A DNA stretch of 64,000 nt from Gammaproteobacteria bacterium (GTDB taxonomy: Bacteria; Pseudomonadota; Gammaproteobacteria; UBA6429; Thiohalophilaceae): assembly GCA_016125505.1 (NCBI GenBank), contig WGLP01000003.1, positions 565,911 to 629,910 on the forward strand. The letters are read 5' to 3'. The notes beneath the pieces were generated by a model. It ran no database searches and was not told where the DNA came from. It saw nothing but the letters and a program-made list of their open reading frames with translations. The translations under genes and the position numbers were made by a program. Below, piece after piece: positions 52,750 through 62,289 of the stretch; the first letter of the stretch is position 1; the number at the start of each line of letters is the position of its first letter.

Positions 52750-54225
52750 CTAGTCAAGTTCGGACGCGAGTTTATCACAGATGGTTTCGAGGATTCTGAC
52801 CCTCGCCAGCGTTTTATCGTTGGCCGGGATCAGATGCCAGGGAACCTTGTCGGTACTCGTGCGCGCCACCATGTCGTGTACCGCCAGTTTATAGGCATCC
52901 CACTTTTCGCGATTGCGCCAGTCATCCGGCGTAATCTTGTAATTTTTCCATGGCGTGACTTCGCGCTCCTTGAAGCGCTCCAGTTGCTCATCCTTGTCGA
53001 TGTGCAGCCAGAATTTCAGCAAAAGCATGCCGTGGTCCACCAGTTGCTCTTCGAAATTGTTGATCTCTTCATAGGCGCGGCCCCACTCCTGCTCGTTTGC
53101 CAGGTTTTCGACGCGCTCCACCAATACCCTGCCGTACCAGGAGCGATCGTATAACGTGAAATAGCCGGCGCGCGGAATCTGCCGCCAGAAGCGCCATAGA
53201 TACTGTTGTGCCAGTTCTTCATCGCTGGGAGCGGCAATGGAGATGACGCGATACAGACGCGAATCGATAGCGGAGGTGATCCTGCGGATAACGCCACCCT
53301 TGCCTGCGGCATCCCATCCCTCAAAGACCAGTACCGCCGAGCGCTTTTGATCGAAGCACTCCCAGGCCAGACTATTCAACTGATGCTGGCGCTTTTTTAA
53401 TGTCTCCTTATCTTTTGCGTGTGTGGAGACCGACAGGTCCAGTTCATCCAGCACTGTCTTATCCGCCTCCACTGCCAGCGTGGTCTTGTGAATAATGCGA
53501 CGGCGTTCATCCGAACGATGTTCCCCGACCGCCTTTTGCATGGCCTCCAGCACGACCTGTCCCGCGGTGTAATCGCGATAGTATGCATCGGTGGCCTCGA
53601 TCAGATGCCAGGGACAGCGCACGTTATCGGTTATCCGGATCGCACGCTGGGCGGCATTGATGTAGTCATCATATTTTTTATAAATCTTGGCATCGGTTAC
53701 CGGGACATGCGCCGCCTTCAGGCGCTTGCGCCGTGACTTCAGGCGTTTCTTTTGTTCGTCCTTGTCGATGTGTAACCAAAGCTTGACGATCACCATATCG
53801 TCGTCATGCAACATGCATTCGGTTTCGCGCATCAAGTGACAGGCCTGATCAAAATCGCGGTCGTTGATATTGCCAAAAGTGAAATCACGCAAGGCCTGCC
53901 AGTACCAGCCGCCATAGAAGATCCCGATGGTCTTGCGCGCGGGTAAACGCCGCCAGAAACGCCAGTAAAACGGACGTTCGGTTTCCTCGTTACTCCCGTT
54001 CCAGAAGGCATGGACCTGGATATTGCGCGTATCCAGCCACTTGTTGAGTGCATCGATGACGTCACTTTTGCGCGCGCCATCGACACCGGCGAGGATGATC
54101 AACACTGCCTTGTCTTTTTCCTTCAGGGCAAACTGGGCATCCAGCAGTTTTCCCCGTAATACGCTTTCCTGTTCCTTGAACTCGGACTTCGACATGCTCC
54201 GTCCCAGACAGACCGCCTCGAACAT
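52750..54225 (-). CDS. pap: Polyphosphate:AMP phosphotransferase (two-domain PPK2)
   Basis: Transfers phosphate from polyphosphate to AMP, giving ADP. The 491 residues hold two PPK2 domains, the class II layout. The C-terminal domain has an intact P-loop (FEGWDAAGKGGVIRR) and the lid WRFWRQIPRAGYFTLYDRSWYGRVLVERV. The N-terminal domain has a degenerate P-loop (GVDGARKSD) and is probably structural, as in known PAPs. AAGGGG precedes the ATG. It leads a three-gene operon. Confidence 0.93.
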   Translation of the reverse strand: MFEAVCLGRSMSKSEFKEQESVLRGKLLDAQFALKEKDKAVLIILAGVDGARKSDVIDALNKWLDTRNIQVHAFWNGSNEETERPFYWRFWRRLPARKTIGIFYGGWYWQALRDFTFGNINDRDFDQACHLMRETECMLHDDDMVIVKLWLHIDKDEQKKRLKSRRKRLKAAHVPVTDAKIYKKYDDYINAAQRAIRITDNVRCPWHLIEATDAYYRDYTAGQVVLEAMQKAVGEHRSDERRRIIHKTTLAVEADKTVLDELDLSVSTHAKDKETLKKRQHQLNSLAWECFDQKRSAVLVFEGWDAAGKGGVIRRITSAIDSRLYRVISIAAPSDEELAQQYLWRFWRQIPRAGYFTLYDRSWYGRVLVERVENLANEQEWGRAYEEINNFEEQLVDHGMLLLKFWLHIDKDEQLERFKEREVTPWKNYKITPDDWRNREKWDAYKLAVHDMVARTSTDKVPWHLIPANDKTLARVRILETICDKLASELD

Positions 54226-54415
54226 GGTGTGCCCCTTTGCGTTTCCCGATCATGAACACCTTATCCCGCATTGCTCACTTTGTACACGGCGAGCCCCGGT
54301 TCAAACCCCGCCATTTCGGTTAAGCCATTGATAAGAGGGAACATTACCATTCAGTTTGAGTTAAGCCAGATCGCCACACACTGTCGCCAACGCTACGACA
54401 AATAGGAGAGTCAAT

Positions 54416-54946
54416 ATGAACAAGATCATCGCCGTGAGCCTGAGCGCCGTCCTGGCCGCCCTGTCGACAACCGCCTTTGCCGGCGGCTGGCGCCAGCATG
54501 ACGCGTACTACGACCAGGCGCGCGTCGTGCGCGTCGAACCGATTACCAGCATCGTGCGCGTCGCCGTGCCGCAACAGGAGTGCTACCAACAGGAAGTCCG
54601 CCGTCCGGTCTATAGCCGCAACGGCGACGGTGCCGCCGTAGTCGGTGGCATCGTCGGCAGTATCGTCGGTCACAATATCGATAATGGCCGCGGCGGCGCC
54701 ACGCTGGCGGGCGCCATCATCGGTGCCGCCGTCGGTAAGAGCATGGCGCGCGGCGCGGATACCTATTATGAAGAAGTCGGGTACGTGGATCGCTGCGATA
54801 CGCATGTGCGTTACCAAACCCAGGAACAACTGGAAGGTTATCGCGTTACCTACCGCTACAAGGGCCAGCTCTATACCACGCGCACGGATGAGGCGCCGGG
54901 CAAATTCATCCGTGTACGAGTCGATGTCTCTCCTGTTGTCTATTGA
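54416..54946 (+). CDS. Glycine-zipper 2TM outer-membrane protein
   Basis: A 176-residue protein with a signal peptide (MNKIIAVSLSAVLAALSTTAFA) and a Rickettsia 17-kDa-antigen-like glycine zipper (VVGGIVGSIVGHN ... LAGAIIGAAVGKS). The C-terminal part (YRVTYRYKGQLYTTRTDEAPG) is typical of this family. It lacks a lipobox Cys at the cleavage site. AGGAG lies before ATG and a strong terminator follows. Probable envelope integrity role. Confidence 0.88.
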   Translation: MNKIIAVSLSAVLAALSTTAFAGGWRQHDAYYDQARVVRVEPITSIVRVAVPQQECYQQEVRRPVYSRNGDGAAVVGGIVGSIVGHNIDNGRGGATLAGAIIGAAVGKSMARGADTYYEEVGYVDRCDTHVRYQTQEQLEGYRVTYRYKGQLYTTRTDEAPGKFIRVRVDVSPVVY

Positions 54947-54957
54947 CGCAGGCCTTG

Positions 54958-54986
54958 GTGGGCCGGCTCCCGGCCCACTTTTTTTT
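54958..54986 (+). terminator. Rho-independent terminator after glycine-zipper gene
   Basis: GTGGGCCGG (54958-54966) and CCGGCCCAC (54970-54978) form a perfect 9-base stem, followed by eight T. Confidence 0.93.
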
Positions 54987-55056
54987 CACGCGTATGTCCT
55001 TCAGATGCTTTGATTTCCCAACAGCGACCTTCCATGCTCGTCCAGTATAAGACATG

Positions 55057-55728
55057 CTATTTCTTATCGGCGGCTTTACATTGCTTGCGCTTGAGCCCCT
55101 CGTAGTATTCCAAATCGACCCGCACCTGCAGTTTTTTGCTTTTATCCTTGGTCGTCTCCAGCTGCTTGTGCAACTCTGTCAATTTCGTATCGTATTGTGC
55201 GCAGGTCTTTTCCAGCTGCGCCTGTTCTTCCTTTGTTGGCTTCGCTTCAGCCGGTTTTTCCTGCTTGTACTTGATCCTGTCCCAGTCCGGCAGATCCTTT
55301 TCCGTGATTCGACCAAATCCGCCGTCAAGACATTTGGCGTGCGTCAACGCCACCACCTCGTTTTTTCCCGCCTTGGGATTGTAACGATAGTTGAATACAT
55401 AGTTGACCGCGGCGGTGACACCGGCGCTTAAATATTCACGTCCACCCAGCTGCGTATAGACATCGAGAATCGAATCGGTCTCGTTGATATGGGGAAACAA
55501 CAGCTCGGCCAGTCTTTCGACCTGCCTGCAGACCGCGGGTTTGGGTTTACGGTTGACATCGACATTGCCGAGATTGACGCGCTCGCTCTCCTGCGTCGGG
55601 GCACAGCGGTGTTGCGTGAAAATCACGTGTCCCGAGTCATCCACACAGCGGTAGATCTCGGCGTGACCATAACCCCCGACACCCAGCAACAGGATCCCTG
55701 CAATGTATTGCCTGCGTGTCGGTTTCAT
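55057..55728 (-). CDS. DUF4124-domain exported protein
   Basis: A 223-residue protein. The N-terminal signal (to GHA) is followed by EIYRCVDDSGHVIFTQHRC, the DUF4124 pattern of periplasmic proteins. The C-terminal third is a Lys/Glu-rich helical region (KPTKEEQAQLEKTCAQYDTK), probably a coiled coil. Function unknown. It is a single gene, convergent with the glycine-zipper gene. Confidence 0.75.
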   Translation of the reverse strand: MKPTRRQYIAGILLLGVGGYGHAEIYRCVDDSGHVIFTQHRCAPTQESERVNLGNVDVNRKPKPAVCRQVERLAELLFPHINETDSILDVYTQLGGREYLSAGVTAAVNYVFNYRYNPKAGKNEVVALTHAKCLDGGFGRITEKDLPDWDRIKYKQEKPAEAKPTKEEQAQLEKTCAQYDTKLTELHKQLETTKDKSKKLQVRVDLEYYEGLKRKQCKAADKK

Positions 55729-55809
55729 GTTTTATCGGGTTATCCGCACCATTATTCGCCGTGGTGATTACACGCGACCAACACAGGCTGCCGAGACGGG
55801 GATTCAGGC

Positions 55810-56310
55810 TTACTGCGGTGTTGGCTTTTTCAAGGCATACTCACCAAGCGCAATCGGTATCTTGATATGCTTGGCCAGTTTCTCTTCGCCGATTTCGGTT
55901 ACGACAAACAGATTGAGATAAAATTCGTTTTCCGACCTTGGGATAACCATCACGGTCTTGGTAAAGGTCTGGCGCGGTTTGACATCCAGATAACGCTCGA
56001 GCACGTCGGAACTGTCGAGCTCCAGCCCGTCGCTGGTGGTCATCCCGATGCGTAAAACAGGAATCGCCTTCTCCGCAATGAATTCGAAATCGATCCGAAG
56101 ATCCCGATCGATCTGGGGTTTGCGTGAAATGGTGTAGTTGATGCGCAGTGGCTGGTGTACCGGGATCGGATCTCCGTATTGATCCTTTTGCGCCTCGAGC
56201 AGGCTCTGCGCTTCCTTCAGTGCATCCGCGTCCTCCTCGTGATGCAGCAAGCTGCAGCCACCAAGCAACAAGAACACCAAGCAAATAAGAAGACTGCGTC
56301 GCGCCAACAT
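55810..56310 (-). CDS. Lipoprotein of unknown function
   Basis: A 166-residue protein with the lipobox LLGGC (Cys at residue 19). The mature part has a beta-rich pattern (PLRINYTISRKPQID, KAIPVLRIGMTTSDGLELD) suggesting an immunoglobulin-like or sandwich fold. No known family recognised. Confidence 0.7.
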   Translation of the reverse strand: MLARRSLLICLVFLLLGGCSLLHHEEDADALKEAQSLLEAQKDQYGDPIPVHQPLRINYTISRKPQIDRDLRIDFEFIAEKAIPVLRIGMTTSDGLELDSSDVLERYLDVKPRQTFTKTVMVIPRSENEFYLNLFVVTEIGEEKLAKHIKIPIALGEYALKKPTPQ

Positions 56311-56411
56311 GGACCTTAACCTGTCATTTCGCCGGATTATGCCAAAGTTAATGGCATCGCACCAAGCTACGGGTTGGCAAATCCATCCGCGAACTCGACC
56401 CGGCGGCTAAC

Positions 56412-56993
56412 TCAGATGCCGGCAACTTGCGCGGGTGAGGGCAAAAGGCGCTGTGATGCAATGGAATGGGGATAGCGATGCTTTTCAACGGCGTAATATG
56501 CCAGCAACAGGTCAGGCTCCACGCCGACGGCCTCCCGCAGTTCGCGTAGCGTTTTGTCCTGCCAGGGCAAGAAATCAAAGTTCTCCAGCGGCGCGCAAAA
56601 CGACATATAGGCAAGCTTGATCCCTTCCTTGAACACAGTGGCTTCCGTTTCGCCAAACAAGGGGAGCGTCTTGCAAAAGTGCCTGCCGACTTCGCCATGC
56701 AGCCTGTGCTCGGGCATGACGGCCTTCTTGCTGCAACCAATGGTAAAACCCAGCACAAAGGCCTGATCCATGGGCAGGAACCCACGGCCCAGCAGGACAT
56801 GGATACAGTCATGCTGCTGCTGGGTCAACCCGGCCCGAAACACCAGCTGCCCCAGAAATGACAGATCCGGATCCCGCTGCAAACGTAGCATCAGGGGAAT
56901 CTCTCCCCCCGACGCGGGTAGCGTGGCCAGCGCCGCGCGCAGGGTCACGCCATCCTTCTGAAAGGGGATATACCATTCCTGTTGTAGACTCAT
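56412..56993 (-). CDS. Coq4-like protein with HDxxH motif
   Basis: A 193-residue helical protein. QQHDCIHVLLGRGFLP at about residues 59-74 matches the HDxxH zinc/iron site of Coq4-type proteins of ubiquinone synthesis (usually HDxxH then Glu 11 residues on; here Asp/Gln lies near that place). The start at 56993 gives MSLQQEWYIPF; an upstream ATG at 57035 adds 14 residues. A role in quinone metabolism is a guess from the motif. Confidence 0.5.
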   Translation of the reverse strand: MSLQQEWYIPFQKDGVTLRAALATLPASGGEIPLMLRLQRDPDLSFLGQLVFRAGLTQQQHDCIHVLLGRGFLPMDQAFVLGFTIGCSKKAVMPEHRLHGEVGRHFCKTLPLFGETEATVFKEGIKLAYMSFCAPLENFDFLPWQDKTLRELREAVGVEPDLLLAYYAVEKHRYPHSIASQRLLPSPAQVAGI

Positions 56994-57302
56994 GCAGGTA
57001 CCTAAAACTGTGTGTCTCGCCGGGTTTATCGGCAAAAGTCGCGGGTTTATTTACCTCTGGACTGCGAAATACGGCTTTCAGCCATTGATATACCTTGCGC
57101 CACCGTCCAGGTAAAAATATTTAGGTGTGAGCCAGTTCACAGTATTGACTTGGCGCTATGGCTTCTAATAATTGGCGGATTGGGAATCCAGTTCTCATAA
57201 CCTAATTTAAAACAGTACTTTAATAGGCTGCTGCCTGGGCATTCACTTTCCGGGGAATGCCACTTCGATTAAATTCCTGAGAGACACCTGAAGGACACTA
57301 CC

Positions 57303-58274
57303 GTGTGGTCTAAAGAAGCGGTTTCGCACAAAAAGAAACTCCTTGCCAGCCTGCTCAAGGCTCCCCTGGAGCAACTGGCCGCGATGGCAACGTCGTGCTG
57401 GGATAACGCGGAAATCCTGACACAAACCCTGCAATCCAGCTTGTGCAAGCTACCGCACTGCCAGTTACTGTATGCCATCGATACCCAGGGCCGTCAGCTC
57501 TGTGGCAACATCACCCGGCATGGCATCGACAATACCTGGCGAGGACAGGACCTGTCGGCAAGGCCTTATCTGCAGGGGATTCTGCCGTTCAAGGGCATGA
57601 CGCTTTCCGCCGCGTATCTGAGTCAGCGCAGTATGCAGCCCTGCATTACGGCGCTACAGGCAGTGCGGCTAGAGGATCGGCTGCTCGGGTTTATCGCCGC
57701 CGACTTCCATATCAAGGATTTGCCCAATATGAGCGGTACGCCGCTGCAGCGCATGCAGGTGCTGCGCAGCGACGCTGCGCGCACCGCCGGTTCGACAAAG
57801 CCTGCCCGCCAGCATAGCGAAGTCGATGCCAATATCGATTACCTCATTTATGTATTAAGCACACTGATGCAGGAACACGGGATATTCCAGAGCGCACTGC
57901 ATTTCAACAGCGCATACGCCAGCCTGTGGTCGGTGGATGACCCGCTTGTCTACACAGTGCACAAGGTCGAGGAACTGCTTAACCCCGAATTGTTCCTGCG
58001 TTACCCAAAGCGCAGCTATGATCGGCATACCCAACTCGAACTCGACAGGATCCCACTTGTGTTCGCACAATTAAAGGCCCTGCGCCAGACGGACGATAGC
58101 GTGTATCTACGTTCAGGATCGGTCAACATTATGAATGGCCTCATTGGCCTGACCTTTTCCGGCAGCGGCTCTTACTACATGAACGTGGAAGAATTCCTTA
58201 ATCACAATCTGACAGACTGGTTAAACCATGACGCTATCACCGAGAACCCGGCAAGTATCACAACCCCAAATTAA
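57303..58274 (+). CDS. PDC/Cache-like sensor domain protein
   Basis: A 323-residue protein with GTG start at 57303. The first 160 residues fit a PDC (Cache-like) ligand-binding fold: LLYAIDTQGRQLCGNI, GQDLSARPYLQGILPFKGMTLS, LLGFIAADFHIKDL. No output domain or transmembrane helix is seen. The rest is unassigned but ends in a beta-type segment (LTFSGSGSYYMNVEEF). Its end overlaps the next gene by 47 bases, so the two are likely co-translated. Confidence 0.65.
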   Translation: MWSKEAVSHKKKLLASLLKAPLEQLAAMATSCWDNAEILTQTLQSSLCKLPHCQLLYAIDTQGRQLCGNITRHGIDNTWRGQDLSARPYLQGILPFKGMTLSAAYLSQRSMQPCITALQAVRLEDRLLGFIAADFHIKDLPNMSGTPLQRMQVLRSDAARTAGSTKPARQHSEVDANIDYLIYVLSTLMQEHGIFQSALHFNSAYASLWSVDDPLVYTVHKVEELLNPELFLRYPKRSYDRHTQLELDRIPLVFAQLKALRQTDDSVYLRSGSVNIMNGLIGLTFSGSGSYYMNVEEFLNHNLTDWLNHDAITENPASITTPN

Positions 58275-59409
58275 TTACCCTCGCAAAACAATCTTGGTAC
58301 GCACGTGGCAGTTATTCACTATAACCTGCCTGTCCGTCCTGTTACTGTGCAACTCCATGACCGTGACAGCAGCCAATACTGCCGCCGGAAGCAACATGGA
58401 CCTGGTGCTCAAACTCTGGAAGGCCAATGCTGATGACCTGCTCCTGGATAACATCAAGACCAGTCTGCTCAATGGTGACCAGAACCTGCTCAAGGGGCTG
58501 ACGGATCAGAACGCCGACAAGATCAAAAAGATTGTCGATGAGAATTTCGTCGATATCAAAAACAGCATGCTGCAATACATGGCGCAAAACGGCCGTTCCA
58601 CTTTGCTCAAACAGGCCTATAACTGGATTGTGACTCCGATGGGGCAGAAAATTTCAGGACAACAAGTGTTCGCCCTGATGCTGTTTACTGATCCGGAGGC
58701 GGGTATCCCGGTAAAAAAACCGGAGTTGTCGCCGGAGCGGGCGGGCCTGCAAACGCGTTTTGAAAAAATCATGTTCAGCGACATCAACACCTTCCAGACC
58801 ACGACACTGGAATATTTCATGGCGCTACAAAATCAGAGCCGCCAACCGGAGCAGCGCTGGACAGACGTGCAACTGGACCAGCAAATCAAATCCGCGACCG
58901 TCAATGTCAGCGGTATTACCTCCCAGGTATTGCCGCATGTTTACAATCGCCTGTTCGGCAACCTGAGCCTGGAAGAAGTGACCGTCGTCCTGAACTTTCT
59001 CGATTCTGAAGGTGGACGCAACTATAACGATCTGTTGCTGGATGCCTATATCGACGCGACCAAGACCACGCGCCCTAAAGTCTTGCTCGCGATATCTAAA
59101 CTGTTCGACGATGCACTATCGATCCTGTCGCCTTACTCCAAGGAAAAGTTAACGGAAGAGAAACAGCGGGAATTGATGGCGCTGCTGATCAAGCAAAACG
59201 GAAAACCGACTGTCATCCGCGCCATGATCGATGCGCGCGCCGGATTGATTACCATCAAGACGCCGGATAACGACACCAAGGAAGTCTATGGCCGGCCGAA
59301 TCATGAACTGGTATCGCTGGATACCCTGATGATGGATCTGTCCAAGTCCGGGATGGATATTCGGGGATTCTACAAGATTCTGCAAAAGCAGTTACGCAGC
59401 AACCAATAA
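58228..59409 (+). CDS. Exported protein of unknown function, overlapping the sensor gene
   Basis: A 393-residue protein. A hydrophobic signal (TWQLFTITCLSVLLLCNSMTVTAANT) begins near residue 25; the true start may be a TTG at 58291 with less overlap. The mature part is helical, with two duplicated-looking stretches (FLDSEGGRNYNDLLLD and the earlier WIVTPMGQKISG) like the DUF2059 pattern of F-x-S-x-E-G. Function unknown; coupling to the PDC-like protein suggests a joint role in the envelope. Confidence 0.6.
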   Translation: MTLSPRTRQVSQPQINYPRKTILVRTWQLFTITCLSVLLLCNSMTVTAANTAAGSNMDLVLKLWKANADDLLLDNIKTSLLNGDQNLLKGLTDQNADKIKKIVDENFVDIKNSMLQYMAQNGRSTLLKQAYNWIVTPMGQKISGQQVFALMLFTDPEAGIPVKKPELSPERAGLQTRFEKIMFSDINTFQTTTLEYFMALQNQSRQPEQRWTDVQLDQQIKSATVNVSGITSQVLPHVYNRLFGNLSLEEVTVVLNFLDSEGGRNYNDLLLDAYIDATKTTRPKVLLAISKLFDDALSILSPYSKEKLTEEKQRELMALLIKQNGKPTVIRAMIDARAGLITIKTPDNDTKEVYGRPNHELVSLDTLMMDLSKSGMDIRGFYKILQKQLRSNQ

Positions 59410-59412
59410 GGT

Positions 59413-61323
59413 TCAGTCAGCTTCGGCTGACTTCACCTGATTGCGTCCCGCCTCCTTGGCCGCGTACAAGGCGGCATCCGCACGCTCGAACAGGGAAGTC
59501 ACCAGTTCATCCTGATGGTACTGGGCCACACCCGCCGAGATCGTGATCTCGACACGCTTGTCATGAAAGTGAAACGGCGTCTGTTCGATATCGCTGCGCA
59601 GCTTGTTTGCCACCCGCATGGCGTCATCAACCGTGGTCTCCGGCAGGAGCATCACAAATTCCTCACCGCCATAACGCGCGACAAAGTCGGTTTCGCGTAC
59701 ACGGGTACTCAATGACTCCGCGATGACCTTCAATACGCGATCGCCGCCGGCGTGGCCGTAGTTGTCGTTAATAGCCTTGAATTTGTCCACGTCCCACACC
59801 ACCATCGATAATGGTGTGCCATAACGTTTGCAGCGTGCGATTTCACTGGCGAGCCGTTCTTCATAGGCCTGACGATTCGGTATCCCCGTCAATACATCGC
59901 GCATGGCCTGTTTCTGGGTTTCTTCCAGGCGCGTGCGTAACTGGCCGCTGTCATTTTCCAGTTCCGAAACTTTTTGTCCCAGTTCGGTAATGGTTTGCTG
60001 TGCCTGTTCATAACGCAGCTTTTCAGCATCGTGGAAACGCAGCAGATGCCGATCAATCGCATCCAGCCGCTGCTGGATCGATGTTTTGAGTTGCGCGATA
60101 TCCCCTGCGGCCTGCATGGAATCCTGAATGCCACGTATCTCATCGTGGACAGCCTTGTCCATGTGTAAATTATCCTGGTGCGACTCGGTGTAAAGCGTGC
60201 CGGTCTTTTGTAAACCAAGATCGAGATCGGCCAGACGCATGCTCAACTGCACGAAAAAACTTTCCAGCTCGTCCCGCTGGAACGCCAGGCGACTGCAGAT
60301 TTCTGCGACAACCTCGGCCAGCGAATTCAGGCAATGGATCAGGCCTTCGATATCGTTACTGCGTTCGCTGTAAAATTTTTCCAGTTCACTGACACGGGAT
60401 TGCAAATCCTGTGGTGGATTCAATTGCTGGAAAAACTGGCTGACGGCCTGGGCAACCGCACCGATCGAATCGTCATCGATAGTAATGATTGTCGGCGGCT
60501 CCTGCTGGTAGGCCGCCTCCACGTGTTGCGCAATCACATCGATGATAGCGATCAGGTCCTTGCGGGCCCGGGCGCGATTGGTGTGTTTCTTAAGCGCCTG
60601 AAAATTGATCCGGCGCTTGACCGCATCCGGCATGCGCAGCGCCAGTTGCAGCAGAAGATCGCCCACGGCGGGCGCCATGAGCTTTTGCGGCACAGCTTGC
60701 GGGATCTGTTCCGCCTTGGCCTCGGTGCCCGCCGCTGCAGCATTTGTTTCTGTTGCAGCTACCGGTGACTCCTGCGCCTTTTCCTGACGCTGCAAAATGC
60801 GATCGAGCAGTTTCTGTTTGCGTGACTTTGCCGGCGCAACCGCGCCCACGCTGTCCAGAGCATCGTTGATCAGCTCGATAAACTGCTCATACACCTCGCT
60901 GGCATCGTCACCCGTATTCAGCTGGCTGATTTGCTTTTTGAGTTGACGTACCTCACGGGTATTCGCATCCTGTAACTGCATACGTTCCATCAAGTTGAGC
61001 AATATCGTTGCCGGGTGCGCTTGTTCCTGGCTGTGCTGGCGCATGTTATCCAGCTCAGCCACTTGCTCACTAATTTGGTCGATAAGTTCGCGCAGGCGCA
61101 GGACATCACGGCCGTCGCGCACGGCGTTTCGCAGTTCAGTCAGATTTTGATTCAACACCTGATGCCGGCTATCGGCGGCGAGGGTCAGGCGGGTTACCAG
61201 ATGGCGCAACAGACGTTCGGCGTCGCGCCACTGTTTTTCCCGCTCTTCGATCTCGCCCAGGGCCTCGTAATAGCGGCTCTTCCAGCGGCTCTGGGTATCT
61301 ACATCCTGGTTATTGGTCGCCAT
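59413..61323 (-). CDS. Diguanylate cyclase with long coiled-coil N-terminus
   Basis: A 636-residue cytosolic protein. About 450 N-terminal residues are helical and coiled-coil-rich without a known sensor domain or membrane segment; one part (VGDLLLQLALRMPDAVKRR) may be a small structured domain. The C-terminal GGDEF domain has MRDVLTGIPNRQAYEERL, WDVDKFKAINDNYGHAGGD, active GGEEF and an RETD inhibitory site five residues before it. It makes c-di-GMP; input is unknown. It is convergent with the exported-protein gene, with only three bases between them. Confidence 0.88.
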   Translation of the reverse strand: MATNNQDVDTQSRWKSRYYEALGEIEEREKQWRDAERLLRHLVTRLTLAADSRHQVLNQNLTELRNAVRDGRDVLRLRELIDQISEQVAELDNMRQHSQEQAHPATILLNLMERMQLQDANTREVRQLKKQISQLNTGDDASEVYEQFIELINDALDSVGAVAPAKSRKQKLLDRILQRQEKAQESPVAATETNAAAAGTEAKAEQIPQAVPQKLMAPAVGDLLLQLALRMPDAVKRRINFQALKKHTNRARARKDLIAIIDVIAQHVEAAYQQEPPTIITIDDDSIGAVAQAVSQFFQQLNPPQDLQSRVSELEKFYSERSNDIEGLIHCLNSLAEVVAEICSRLAFQRDELESFFVQLSMRLADLDLGLQKTGTLYTESHQDNLHMDKAVHDEIRGIQDSMQAAGDIAQLKTSIQQRLDAIDRHLLRFHDAEKLRYEQAQQTITELGQKVSELENDSGQLRTRLEETQKQAMRDVLTGIPNRQAYEERLASEIARCKRYGTPLSMVVWDVDKFKAINDNYGHAGGDRVLKVIAESLSTRVRETDFVARYGGEEFVMLLPETTVDDAMRVANKLRSDIEQTPFHFHDKRVEITISAGVAQYHQDELVTSLFERADAALYAAKEAGRNQVKSAEAD

Positions 61324-61441
61324 GGGGGGTGCGTATAAGGGAACGTTATCTGGTTATCGGATGCAAGACGGCCGATTTTAATCGAAAAGTGCGGACAAGT
61401 TCGCTTACCTGTTCGGCAAATTGCCTGGCAGTGGTGCCGGG

Positions 61442-62215
61442 CTAGGCGGCGCGGCGTAACATTTCGATGTCCGCCGGCAGCTCCAGCTCCATCATGATGG
61501 GCAGGTGATCGGAGTAGGGGTGGTGCAGGGCGGTGATACTTTTTACACCAATTTCAGGGGTGACCAGGATGTGGTCGATGTGGTGCTGGGGGCGCCAGCT
61601 CGGGAAGGTAAAGGTTTCCTCCAGGGGCTCGCGCAGGCGGGTCGCGCGGAACAACAACTGCATTTCCTTGCTCGCCAGCTTGCAGTTCATATCGCCCATG
61701 ACGATGGCGTGGGGATACTCGTTGACGACGCCGGCGATATAGCTGAGCTGTTTGATGCGGGCGCGCGGGCTCAGGGACAGATGCAGGATGATCACGGCTA
61801 ATGCGTGTTCACGCTGTCCAAAGCGGGCCAGAATGGCGTTACGTCCCGGGATCAGGGCAGGCAGGTTGAGGTCCTTGACCTCGACCGGGTGGTAGCGGCT
61901 CAGGAGACCGTTGCTGTGCTGGGCAAAACGGCCGAGGTTGCGATTGACCTGATGGTACCAGTAGGGAAACCCCGCCTGGAGCGCGAGATATTCCACCAGA
62001 TTAATATAATTGCTGCGCAACGACCCGGCATCCACTTCCTGCAAACCAATGAGGTCATACGCCTGGATCAATTGCGCAACCTTGTCCAGATTCGTCAGCC
62101 GCTGGGTATGCGGCAGCACATGCTTCCAGCTATGCGTCAGATAATGGTGGGGGCGACGGGTACTGATACCCACCTGGACGTTATAACTCAGGACCCGCAG
62201 GATATGCCCGGACAT
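61442..62215 (-). CDS. Endonuclease/exonuclease/phosphatase family hydrolase
   Basis: A 257-residue EEP-fold hydrolase. RVLSYNVQVG (metal Asn), LIGLQEVDAGS (Glu), VIMGDMNCKL (Asp, Asn) and the C-terminal SDHLPIMMELELP (catalytic Asp-His) are all present. No signal peptide. The substrate (nucleic acid, phospholipid or phosphoinositide-like) cannot be told. It lies between the cyclase and the acetolactate synthase gene as a single gene. Confidence 0.88.
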   Translation of the reverse strand: MSGHILRVLSYNVQVGISTRRPHHYLTHSWKHVLPHTQRLTNLDKVAQLIQAYDLIGLQEVDAGSLRSNYINLVEYLALQAGFPYWYHQVNRNLGRFAQHSNGLLSRYHPVEVKDLNLPALIPGRNAILARFGQREHALAVIILHLSLSPRARIKQLSYIAGVVNEYPHAIVMGDMNCKLASKEMQLLFRATRLREPLEETFTFPSWRPQHHIDHILVTPEIGVKSITALHHPYSDHLPIMMELELPADIEMLRRAA

Positions 62216-62289
62216 GCTTTACCATAACTCGTTGGGCAAACAGGCAAGATGATTCGGATCACACGAAACGCAAAAACACGCCTGGATCC

